This document shows, one piece after another, positions 5,876 through 12,402 of a stretch of 12,402 nt of DNA (the first letter of the stretch is position 1; each line of letters begins with the position of its first letter). Position numbers and translations under genes: made by a program. Origin of the DNA: Xanthomonas cassavae CFBP 4642 (lineage in GTDB: Bacteria; Pseudomonadota; Gammaproteobacteria; Xanthomonadales; Xanthomonadaceae); NCBI RefSeq assembly GCF_000454545.1, contig NZ_CM002139.1:2409919-2422320 (forward strand), given 5' to 3'. Below the pieces are notes generated by a model. That model worked only from the letters and a program-made list of their open reading frames with translations. It had not been told where the DNA came from and did not search any database.

Positions 5876-6756
5876 GCGGCCACTCCCCGTTGGATGATGC
5901 GTTCGACAAAGAACTCGACGTTGCCGCGCGGCACGGTGGGAGCCTGCCAGCGCGAGGTACGGCGTGCGATTTCTGCGATGGCCTGCGCCGACGGACTGGC
6001 GGGGTAGGCCTTGATGACGGGTTGCTGGCGCTGCACCGACAGGCGCAGCCAGTCGTCCTGCGGCACATGGCCGAGGTAGTTCAGCGAGACATCGCCCAGG
6101 AACTTTTCGCACACGCGCGAGAGCTTGTCGTACAGCAGGCGGCCCTCGTTGGGGTCGCGCACCATGTTGGCGATGATCTGCAGGCGGTCCACGCCGCGTT
6201 CGCGCGAGAGCACCTTGATCAGCGCGTAGGCGTCGGTGATCGAGGCCGGCTCGTCGCAGACCACCACCACGGTGTCCTGGGCGGCCTGGCAGAAGGTCAG
6301 CACGCTGTCTGTGATGCCGGCGGCGGTGTCGATGACCATCACGTCCAGGTCGCGTTCCAGTTCGGAGAACACGTTGACCAGGCCGATATGCTGGGCCGGG
6401 GCCAGTTCGGCCATGTGGCGGCGACCGGAGGCGGCCGGCACCACCAGCACGCCGCCGGGGCCTTCGATGATGACCTCATCCAGCGTGCAACGGCCGGCGA
6501 TCAGGTCGGCCAGGGTGTACTTGGGCGCCAGCCCCAGGACCACATCCAGGTTGGCCAGGCCAAGGTCGGCGTCCAGCAGCAGCGTGCGTTTGCCCATGTC
6601 GGCAAGCGCCACGGCCAGGTTGGCGGAGATGTTGGTTTTTCCCACGCCGCCCTTGCCACCGGTCACGGCAATGGTGCGCACCGGGCCCAGGGGCTCGGGA
6701 CGGGTCGCCGACAGGGGGAAGGCGTTGGTCAGCTTGGCGTATTCACGCGACTGCAT
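5872..6756 (-). CDS. flhG: flagellar number regulator FlhG (FleN), MinD-like ATPase
   Basis: FlhG/FleN is a MinD/ParA-type ATPase that limits polar flagella number, antagonising FlhF and, in Pseudomonas, the activator FleQ. 294 residues from MQSREYAKLTNAFPLS. Deviant Walker A GGKGGVGKTN (33-42) with the signature lysine (Lys35), switch I-like DADLGLANLD (62-71), Walker B-like VMVIDTAAG (139-147), and ANMVRDPNEG (196-205). The chosen ATG has GGAG 8 nt upstream; the open frame to 6831 is an extension into flhF. It overlaps flhF by 14 nt and fliA by 4 nt. Confidence 0.97.
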   Translation of the reverse strand: MQSREYAKLTNAFPLSATRPEPLGPVRTIAVTGGKGGVGKTNISANLAVALADMGKRTLLLDADLGLANLDVVLGLAPKYTLADLIAGRCTLDEVIIEGPGGVLVVPAASGRRHMAELAPAQHIGLVNVFSELERDLDVMVIDTAAGITDSVLTFCQAAQDTVVVVCDEPASITDAYALIKVLSRERGVDRLQIIANMVRDPNEGRLLYDKLSRVCEKFLGDVSLNYLGHVPQDDWLRLSVQRQQPVIKAYPASPSAQAIAEIARRTSRWQAPTVPRGNVEFFVERIIQRGVAA

Positions 6757-8434
6757 GGTTGTGCTCCGGAGTACAGGGCTTATCGGCAGCGCGCCGCAAA
6801 TCTTCAAGGCGAAGAACGAGACTGGCGGCATTGGCGCGGTGCAGGTCGTCGGGGACCCGCTGTCCGTCAGTCACCCAGGTGATGGGCATTTGGTGATCGA
6901 CGACGACCGACAGCGCACTACCGAAGCGGCCGGTCTCGTCAAGTTTGGTCAGCACCACGCCCTGGGGCTTGGCGTGGGCGAAGCGGCGCACGACCTCGTC
7001 GAGGTCGGAAAAGTGCGCGTTGGCAGGCAGCACCAGCAGCGAGGTGACCTGGTGCGCGGCGCGCAGCCAGTTCAGCTGGGCGGCCAGGGCGCGGTCGCGC
7101 TGGCCCATGCCGGCGGTGTCGATCAGCACCAGCTTGTAGTCGCGCAGGCGCTCGAGCAGTTCCAGCAGGCTCTCGGCGCTGTCGGCCTCGTGCACGGCGA
7201 TGCCGAGCTGACGGCCGTAGCTGTGCAGCTGCTCGCGGCCGCCGACGCGCTGGGTGTCGGTGGTGACCAGGGCCACGTCGCGCGGGGCGTGCTGGGCGGC
7301 GAAGCGCTGGGCGAGCTTGGCGATGGTGGTGGTCTTGCCGGCGCCGGTCGGGCCGACCAAGGCGATCACGCCGCCGCGTTCCAGCGGGTCGACCGGGGCC
7401 ACCGGCAGGCGCTTGGACAGCAGGCCCAGCATCAGCCCGCGGCCGCGGTGCAATTCGGTATCGGCCGGAATCTGCAGTGCCACGTCGCGGATCAGGCCGG
7501 CGTCGAAGCCGTAGTCGTCCATCAGCTCCAGGGCCTGCGCGCGCACCGGCGAGCCACGCAGGCGCTCGTCGGTCAGGCGGTTCATTTCGCGCTCGATCAT
7601 CTGCCGCATCAGCGCCAGCTCGCCGCGCAGCTGCTTGAGTTCTTCGTCGTTCTGCGGGATCGGCGCGGCAGCCACCGGCACTGCGGCCAGCGCAGCGGGG
7701 GCGGGCGGGGCGACCACGATCGGCGGCAGCGCGGCCGGCGGCAGGATCTGCGGCAGCGCGTCGTCCAGATCGAAGTCGGCCTCGTCGGCGAAGGCGTCGT
7801 CGTCCTGGTCCTGGGCGGCATAGGCGGGGGCGGCAACCGTGGCGGCCATGACCGGAGTCGGTGCCTGGACCGGGGCGGCCTGCACGGCCGGGCGCTGCAC
7901 CGGAGCGGTGGTCAAAAAGTCGGCGAACAGCTGTTCCGGCACCGCCGACAGCGCGTGTTCCTGGCGCTGCACGACCGGCGCGGGCAGGTCCTGCACGGCC
8001 GGCATCGGCGCGGCGCTGCGGATCGGGGTGGCGACCGGCGCCTGGCGCGGCACGCTGGCCGGCTGGCGCAGGGCCATGGCGGCAATCATGTCTTCGGCGG
8101 CGCTGGCCACGCGCTGGCGGTGGCTCATGGTCTCCGCGGCCGGCTTCAGCGGAGCGTGGACCGGCGCGGCGGGGCGGGCGGCAACCTGCGCCGGCTGGGC
8201 CGGGGCCTGCTGCACGGGAGCCTGCTGGGCCGGCGCGGCGCTGGGGGCCGGCGTCTCGCGGGCGGTTTCCAGGGCGCGCTGCACCAGCTCTTCGTCGTAG
8301 TTGCTGGCGGCGACGATCTCGATGCCTTCGGCGGTACGCCGGTTGGACAGGATCACGGCATCCGGGCCGTGTTCCTCACGCACCATGCGGAATGCGGTGC
8401 GCATATCCGGGGCGACAAAGCGTTTGATCTTCAT
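6743..8434 (-). CDS. flhF: SRP-type GTPase FlhF, polar flagellum placement
   Basis: FlhF marks the cell pole where the flagellum is built. 563 residues starting MKIKRFVAPDMRTAFRMV, a typical FlhF B-domain opening. The upstream frame to 8782 lacks any FlhF-like sequence, and GGAGG lies 8-9 nt before this ATG. A long Ala/Pro/Gln-rich linker runs from about 60 to 260, then an N domain (about 262-350). The G domain follows: P-loop GPTGAGKTT (361-369), TTDTQRVGGREQL (391-403), DTAGMGQRD (439-447) and TKLDETGRFG (496-505). The unusually long low-complexity linker makes it longer than many FlhF proteins. First gene of the operon; see the sigma-54-like element upstream. Confidence 0.98.
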   Translation of the reverse strand: MKIKRFVAPDMRTAFRMVREEHGPDAVILSNRRTAEGIEIVAASNYDEELVQRALETARETPAPSAAPAQQAPVQQAPAQPAQVAARPAAPVHAPLKPAAETMSHRQRVASAAEDMIAAMALRQPASVPRQAPVATPIRSAAPMPAVQDLPAPVVQRQEHALSAVPEQLFADFLTTAPVQRPAVQAAPVQAPTPVMAATVAAPAYAAQDQDDDAFADEADFDLDDALPQILPPAALPPIVVAPPAPAALAAVPVAAAPIPQNDEELKQLRGELALMRQMIEREMNRLTDERLRGSPVRAQALELMDDYGFDAGLIRDVALQIPADTELHRGRGLMLGLLSKRLPVAPVDPLERGGVIALVGPTGAGKTTTIAKLAQRFAAQHAPRDVALVTTDTQRVGGREQLHSYGRQLGIAVHEADSAESLLELLERLRDYKLVLIDTAGMGQRDRALAAQLNWLRAAHQVTSLLVLPANAHFSDLDEVVRRFAHAKPQGVVLTKLDETGRFGSALSVVVDHQMPITWVTDGQRVPDDLHRANAASLVLRLEDLRRAADKPCTPEHNHAVA

Positions 8435-8593
8435 GCCACGTGCCTCCAGGAACAGGACCCGCCGGACGCCGGACGGGTGCGCGATGAATGTGGGTGTGTT
8501 GCCAGCGTCATGAGTTGCCTGTCCCGGTCGTAGTTCCAAGTCCTGCCGTCCGCCCCGCAGCGGTGGTGCTGGCTGCGGTCTCGCCAGAGCTAA

Positions 8594-8609
8594 TGCATGC
8601 GGTGTGCCA
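8594..8609 (-). promoter_or_regulatory. possible sigma-54 (-24/-12) promoter of the flhF operon
   Basis: Read on the minus strand: TGGCACACCGCATGCA. The -24 box TGGCAC is perfect, the invariant GG and GC are exactly 10 nt apart, and only the TTGC box deviates (ATGC). Start of transcription would be near 8583, giving a leader of about 150 nt to the flhF ATG at 8434. Class II flagellar operons of polar flagellates are commonly RpoN/FleQ-dependent. A second, poorer candidate (CGGCGC-N5-TTGCA) lies at 8783-8798. Confidence 0.5.
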
Positions 8610-8810
8610 AAACGCGGCGTTGGGTTTCCGGCACACGCCGACATCGCGCCTGCGGGTCGGTGCTGCAAACGCAGTACCGGATGGAGTGGGTGGCGGTTTT
8701 CTGACACCTGGCCCGCTTCGGCTTGCTGAACTGCCCAGCCATCGGATCTCACGGCCCGGCCATCGAAGGGCTCGGCAGTCAATGCAAGAGCGGCGCCGGA
8801 TCACACGCGG

Positions 8811-8900
8811 TTGGAGAGCATCTGCCTGGGTGTGGTCTGTGGCAGCCATCACCAGCCGCACCTTGGGGGACTTGGCCAGGACTTCCGGCAGCAGCTGGGG
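8811..8900 (-). pseudogene. possible remnant of a CheB/response-regulator receiver domain
   Basis: On the minus strand this stretch reads PQLLPEVLAKSPKVRLVMAA followed by TDHTQADALQ. It resembles the alpha3-beta4 segment of CheB-type receivers, typically 'LPEIL.R.P...VVMASTLT...AE', with strongly Xanthomonas-like codons (CTG, GCC, AAG, GTG). Flanking residues in the same frame do not look like a receiver, and no phosphoacceptor Asp or methylesterase part is present. The match is short and could be chance. Confidence 0.3.
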
Positions 8901-9187
8901 CAGGTGACAGGCACGTGCGCAGGTGGCTGGCGAGGCTTCACCTGCCTGCAGACAGCCCGTGTCAGGCAGGACTGAGCGCCGTGTATCGAGCGCAGCCGGC
9001 GTGACAGTTGGCCGTATAGGGGCCACTGGCGTGGCAATCGATGGGTTATCCGGTAGGCCTGCCGGGAGACCGGCCACCCGCCGTCAGCCTGTCACGCAGG
9101 TCTGGTCGCAGCCTGAGGTGCATGACACGCCCCAAACGGAGTGGTATCGCAACAGTTCAGGTCGGTGGCGTGCAGGCAGGTAGGGTT

Positions 9188-9514
9188 CTACCTGGTCGGC
9201 AGAAAATCGATGGTGTCGCGGTCGTTCTGGCCTTCCAACGGTGCCGCCTCGTCGCACTGCGAGTCCGCGTGGCGTGCGACATGGCGTTGCGAGGTGCCCG
9301 GCACAATTCGGGATCCGGGGGCATGACGATCAGCATCTGCAGCGCGACATCCATTGCCTGGGAATGTCGTCCGTATCGCCGCGTTCCGGGCAGTGAACGA
9401 AAGGACCAGCTCGCTAGCAGTGCCGATTGAGCTTCCGATCGCGTCGTGTCCTGGCCCTGCAGCAGTGCCGTACGCAGCGATCATGTCGAGCGAGAGTCCA
9501 CTGTGCCGTTGCAC
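9188..9514 (-). pseudogene. possible decayed reading frame downstream of the effector
   Basis: A 108-codon frame opening at a GTG. Its left portion reads protein-like (SGLSLDMIAAYGTAAGPGHD, then SELVLSFTARNAAIRTTF). The middle becomes CRAADADRHAPG while the neighbouring frame at the same place reads VALQMLIVMPPDPE, which suggests a frameshift near 9340-9380. No clear ribosome-binding site. It occupies the slot right after the effector gene where a partner gene could have been. I do not recognise the product. Confidence 0.25.
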
Positions 9515-9578
9515 CTCTTCGACCGCTTGCTGTCTGCGGGGTTCGTTTCAACGCCTGAGTGGATTTGTTATTCGCTGA

Positions 9579-12402
9579 TTACCCGATGACCGGCCCCGGC
9601 GGCGTCGGCTGCTCCTGTTTGGCTTGCGTCATCGCCTGCTGCTGCCGTGCTGTTTTCAGCGTATGGGCCTGCACCTGTTGCATCGATGCCTCGATCGACG
9701 GTGCCGGCTCGGCGATGGATGTGGCGAAGCGCTTGGTGATGTCGTCGTAGTTCTGCGCATAGAACCGCTCGTTGACCACATCCACCCGCCCATCCCAGCC
9801 GGGCTTGAAGCCTTCCATGTACAGGGCCGCCGTGAGCTGGGTCAAGCGATCCTCCGGTAGCGGCGTGCCCTTCGCCTCCAACCGGTCTTTCACGTCCACA
9901 TACAGGGGATGGCCGGGGTGCGCCGGGTCGCTGAAGGCGCGCGGTGTGGCCGAGGACTGCGTCTGCGCCGGGCTGTCGATGGCGCCTGGCAGCGATGCCT
10001 CGTCGCGCTGCGTGTCCTGGGTTTCCCGCTCGGCCGGCCGCCCGCGCTCCTGCTGCAGCTGTTGGTCCTGCTGCAACTGCCATTGGCGTTGTTGTTCCAG
10101 CAGCGCGTGTTGCTGCTGTGCAGGTAGATCGGGTGGGCTGCGTTCAGGCGTGGCGGCGAGCGGTGCGGTAGCGGGCATGACCATCACGCTGCGTGGCGCC
10201 TCCTGCGACACCGGGCCTGCGTGCTGCGACACCGGGCCTGCGTGTTGTGGCGTGTCGCGCTGGGCAATGGCTGCGCTGGCTTGCTGCTGCACCGTTGCAA
10301 GAGTATGGCGGTCGGCGATGCCGGTGACCTCATCCATGCCCTGCATCAACTGGAAGGCCTGCACACCGCGCTGGGTGGGCTGATCGTAGGTGCCGTTGAT
10401 CTCCACCGGTGTCTTGATCCGCTCGTTGATACCCAGCTGGATCAGGCTGGCCTGCAGCGCCTGTACCTCGGTGCCGTGGTCGCCCGGGCGTAGCGTCGCC
10501 CCTGGTGATGGGGCTTGGTCGGGTGCGGCGTGTTCCGGTAGCGCATCGCGCGCGTTGGCCGGCTTCAGGGAATCTGCCTGGATCTGCTCTACCGCACTGC
10601 GGATCTCCTCGGTGCTGGTGGTCGCGGCGACCCGCACCACGCCATCGGCATCGCGGCGCAGATGCTGTATCGGGCTGTCCACCGAGTAGTGGCCGGACCG
10701 ATCGCGCTCCAGAGCCAGCGACGTGATGGATGCGTCGATTCCGTTTGCCTCACGCGTGTGCTGCAGCGCCTGCTGGACGGCGTCGGTCGTCGTGGCATTG
10801 GGCGCAACCCCGTAGGCTGCATAGGTCGCCTGCAGGTTGACCTGGTCCTGCTGCTGCGGCGTTGGAGACCGCCGTTGCGGCATCTGCTCCATTGCCCGTG
10901 CGTGCTGGTCCAGGGCTGGCTGCAACTGCTGGCGGGTGGCGTCGAGTTCTGCCAGGACGTTGCCTTGGGCCACGTCATCGCCATTGCGCCATTGGCCTCG
11001 CGTGTCGCGCGTGTAGTACTTGCCGTCGGAGGCTTCCAGTGCGTCCGCGCTCAGCGCCGTCTGCACGGAGACCGGCATCGGGCCGAACGCATCCCAACCG
11101 TTGCGCCGATAGGCAGCTTGATAGGTTGCCGCAATTGCGGCCGGGCCACGGGCAATGTTGGCATCGATCACCTGGGCCGCCTGCTGATCCAGTTGGATGG
11201 CACGTTCGGGGCTGGCCGGATCGACATTCCAGACCGGCCGGTCATTCCGATCGACCTCGTCGGCCACCATCCGCGACCATTGTCCGTTGGTGGCATCACG
11301 CCTCCAATCGCGCTGGTACAGGTGCGCGACGTCTGCCTGGCCGGACGGCTGCACATAGGGACTAGTGGATTGCACCTTGCCCAGCGCCTGCTCGGTCGCT
11401 TCGCTGCTGGCGTGGTAGTTCAGCTCGCGCGCTTTCTCGGGCAGCGCGAACATGCCCTGCTTCTGCGGCGTACCCACGCCGTCGTCTTGCAGGTCGGCCT
11501 TTTCTTGGCGCAGCCACTGGCTGCCGTTGAACTCCCAGCTCACGCCCTGCGTGTCGGTCTGCGTATAGATCTGGCGGTTGTCCCAGAGCGTCGCGGCCTT
11601 GTCGGCCGCCGTGCTGAACAGGTATGCGTCGGCCATGACCAGCGCGACAGGGCCGGCACCGGTGGTGCCAACAACGGCAGCGGTGGCGGCACCTCCGGCC
11701 CAGCCGCCCGCGCCTCGGGCAGCAAAGTGCAGCGCTTCCGAGCGCGCAGCGGTGAGGTTGTCCTGTGCCAACAGCGTGGCAACACGCTCTTCGGTTTGCG
11801 ACGCATCGTAGGCGGTCGCGGCGACGCCCAGACCCGCAAGCCCTGCCGTCATCCCTGCGCGGCCCAAGCCTGGGATTTCAGGTTCTGGCGTGGTTTGGAT
11901 GTTGCGTCCCTGCCACTCATCCCAGCGCGCCTGACCCGCCTGGGCATGCTCGGTTGGCGGATTCATGCGCTCACTGAGCGGAAGCGTGCTCTGGTCTAAC
12001 GCCTTCGACGTTCCCTCAATGGCCGTTCCACGAAAATACTCTCTGTTGTCGAGCCTCAGAACTTTGTTCTCGCGGAGCGCATCATCACTGGCCGGGATGC
12101 GCAGCATGCCCTCGTGTTCACGCGCACGCGCAACAATCAACTCAAAAGCTGCCTGCTGACCGAGCCGATCTTTCACACCGACTAGCGCTTCACGCGGAAG
12201 CCCCTCAATCGAGGTGACGTTTGGATTGGCAAGAATGCGAGGCACTTCAATTTCGCCAAAGACGCGGCTTGGCTGAGCGTCGCCCACGATGGCATGAACT
12301 TCACCTACGGAAACTCTGAACAACTCCCCCTGATCCTGCGACAATCGCACAGAGGCACCAGGACGATGACGATGCAACTGACCTTCGGCGACGCGGAGTA
12401 CA
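9579..12402 (-). CDS. probable T4SS antibacterial effector (X-Tfe) with PG_binding_1 and XVIPCD-like domains; N-terminus beyond the window
   Basis: The frame is open to the window edge (940 visible residues) and ends at TAA (complement of 9579-9581). The in-frame TTG at 12375-12377 is not a credible start because coding continues past it. Visible parts, numbered from the edge, begin with a globular portion (1-150). Gly/Ala-rich membrane-like stretches follow (about 178-198 and 229-262, e.g. GGAATAAVVGTTGAGPVALV), then a long helical/polar region. Next are a peptidoglycan-binding PG_binding_1 domain (about 637-708: LRPGDHGTEVQALQASL and AFQLMQGMDEVTG), a Gln-rich spacer, and a final 118 residues beginning FSDPAHPGHPLYVDVKDRL and ending Gln-rich. 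That end resembles the XVIPCD, which is recognised by VirD4 and targets toxins into the Xanthomonas VirB/D4 bacterial-killing system. The toxic domain is presumably in the missing N-terminus, so the activity is unknown. Confidence 0.8.
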   Translation of the reverse strand, partial: VLRVAEGQLHRHRPGASVRLSQDQGELFRVSVGEVHAIVGDAQPSRVFGEIEVPRILANPNVTSIEGLPREALVGVKDRLGQQAAFELIVARAREHEGMLRIPASDDALRENKVLRLDNREYFRGTAIEGTSKALDQSTLPLSERMNPPTEHAQAGQARWDEWQGRNIQTTPEPEIPGLGRAGMTAGLAGLGVAATAYDASQTEERVATLLAQDNLTAARSEALHFAARGAGGWAGGAATAAVVGTTGAGPVALVMADAYLFSTAADKAATLWDNRQIYTQTDTQGVSWEFNGSQWLRQEKADLQDDGVGTPQKQGMFALPEKARELNYHASSEATEQALGKVQSTSPYVQPSGQADVAHLYQRDWRRDATNGQWSRMVADEVDRNDRPVWNVDPASPERAIQLDQQAAQVIDANIARGPAAIAATYQAAYRRNGWDAFGPMPVSVQTALSADALEASDGKYYTRDTRGQWRNGDDVAQGNVLAELDATRQQLQPALDQHARAMEQMPQRRSPTPQQQDQVNLQATYAAYGVAPNATTTDAVQQALQHTREANGIDASITSLALERDRSGHYSVDSPIQHLRRDADGVVRVAATTSTEEIRSAVEQIQADSLKPANARDALPEHAAPDQAPSPGATLRPGDHGTEVQALQASLIQLGINERIKTPVEINGTYDQPTQRGVQAFQLMQGMDEVTGIADRHTLATVQQQASAAIAQRDTPQHAGPVSQHAGPVSQEAPRSVMVMPATAPLAATPERSPPDLPAQQQHALLEQQRQWQLQQDQQLQQERGRPAERETQDTQRDEASLPGAIDSPAQTQSSATPRAFSDPAHPGHPLYVDVKDRLEAKGTPLPEDRLTQLTAALYMEGFKPGWDGRVDVVNERFYAQNYDDITKRFATSIAEPAPSIEASMQQVQAHTLKTARQQQAMTQAKQEQPTPPGPVIG
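9582..9935 (-). other. XVIPCD-like T4SS recruitment domain (C-terminal 118 residues)
   Basis: Opens with DPAHPGHPLY, close to the 'DPAHPDH.LY' opening of many XVIPCDs, continues with DRLTQLTAALYMEGF and ends in a Gln-rich tail (ARQQQAMTQAKQEQP). The conserved middle 'RIDHV...FAVQG' is only loosely represented (GRVDVVNERFYAQN). It is therefore a divergent member or a subtype. Confidence 0.7.
10203..10244. repeat. 21-bp direct duplication inside the effector gene
   Basis: CTGCGACACCGGGCCTGCGTG occurs twice back to back (10203-10223, 10224-10244), encoding the heptapeptide HAGPVSQ twice in the linker after the PG_binding domain. The units are identical, so the duplication is recent, and it is in frame, so the gene stays open. 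Confidence 0.97.

Larger units (their letters stand above)
8435..9578. other. 1.1-kb region without an intact gene; probable decayed genes
   Basis: Between flhF and the effector gene no frame on either strand has a convincing start, codon use and recognisable product throughout. It contains the sigma-54-like element, a 30-codon receiver-like fragment (8811-8900, minus) and a possible broken frame (9188-9514, minus). Nothing resembling flhA, the usual neighbour upstream of flhF, is present. Confidence 0.55.

Noticed and set aside
5434..6882. 482-codon plus-strand open frame
   Set aside because: Antisense to fliA and flhG; composition is Arg/Ser then Gly/His/Gln-rich shadow.
6236..8533. 765-codon plus-strand open frame
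   Set aside because: Antisense to flhG and flhF, with no recognisable domain; a shadow of high-GC coding DNA.
8508..9077. 189-codon minus-strand frame upstream of flhF as a whole gene
   Set aside because: Most of it is not protein-like, there is no ribosome-binding site, and it covers the sigma-54-like element. Only 8811-8900 is worth noting.
9542..9575. PIP-box-like TTCGT...TTCGC pair
   Set aside because: Spacing is 24 nt instead of 15, the first half is imperfect, and no gene starts downstream.
10662..11999. 445-codon plus-strand open frame
   Set aside because: Antisense to the effector gene, which has coherent domains on the minus strand.

Overview
The window looks like a chromosomal segment of a Xanthomonas species or a close Xanthomonadaceae relative. 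The evidence is the high-GC coding style, the polar-flagellum order flhF-flhG-fliA-cheY-cheZ-cheA, and a large protein ending in what reads as an XVIPCD, the Xanthomonas type IV secretion signal. These calls come from reading the sequence by eye; no database search was run.

Layout. Positions 1-74 are the last codons of an IS3-family transposase, and the element probably ends near 109. An AT-richer island follows with one minus-strand three-helix membrane protein (158-955). A GC-rich accessory block (about 1030-2100) holds a short gene overlapping a SymE-type toxin gene, preceded by a strikingly structured leader. The leader has an outer closing helix, four internal hairpins (one with a U-tract, like an intrinsic terminator) and a possible Shine-Dalgarno-masking helix. 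A near-consensus -35 box lies just upstream. The convergent gap between symE and cheA (2083-2398) carries a perfect 14-bp inverted repeat and nine tandem 7-bp repeats.

From 8434 down to 2399 the minus strand is one compact operon: flhF, flhG (fleN), fliA, cheY, cheZ, cheA. Junctions are 14-nt, 4-nt and 1-nt overlaps, a 2-nt gap, and one 35-nt gap before cheY. FlhF and FlhG set position and number of the polar flagellum, FliA is sigma-28, and CheA/CheY/CheZ form the core phosphorelay controlling rotation. A sigma-54-like -24/-12 element sits about 150 bp upstream of flhF. CheA lacks a recognisable P2 (CheY-docking) domain.

Upstream of flhF is about 1.1 kb without a convincing intact gene (8435-9578). 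It contains a 30-codon stretch resembling a CheB/response-regulator receiver fragment and a possible decayed reading frame. Then comes a large minus-strand gene (9579 to beyond 12402) with a Gly/Ala-rich membrane-like segment, a PG_binding_1 domain and a C-terminal XVIPCD-like domain: a probable Xanthomonas T4SS antibacterial effector whose N-terminus, and probably its catalytic domain, is outside the window. No intact partner immunity gene is visible.

The best candidates for something undescribed are the structured, terminator-containing leader with a translationally coupled small ORF ahead of symE, and the effector next to a decayed zone directly upstream of the flagellar operon.
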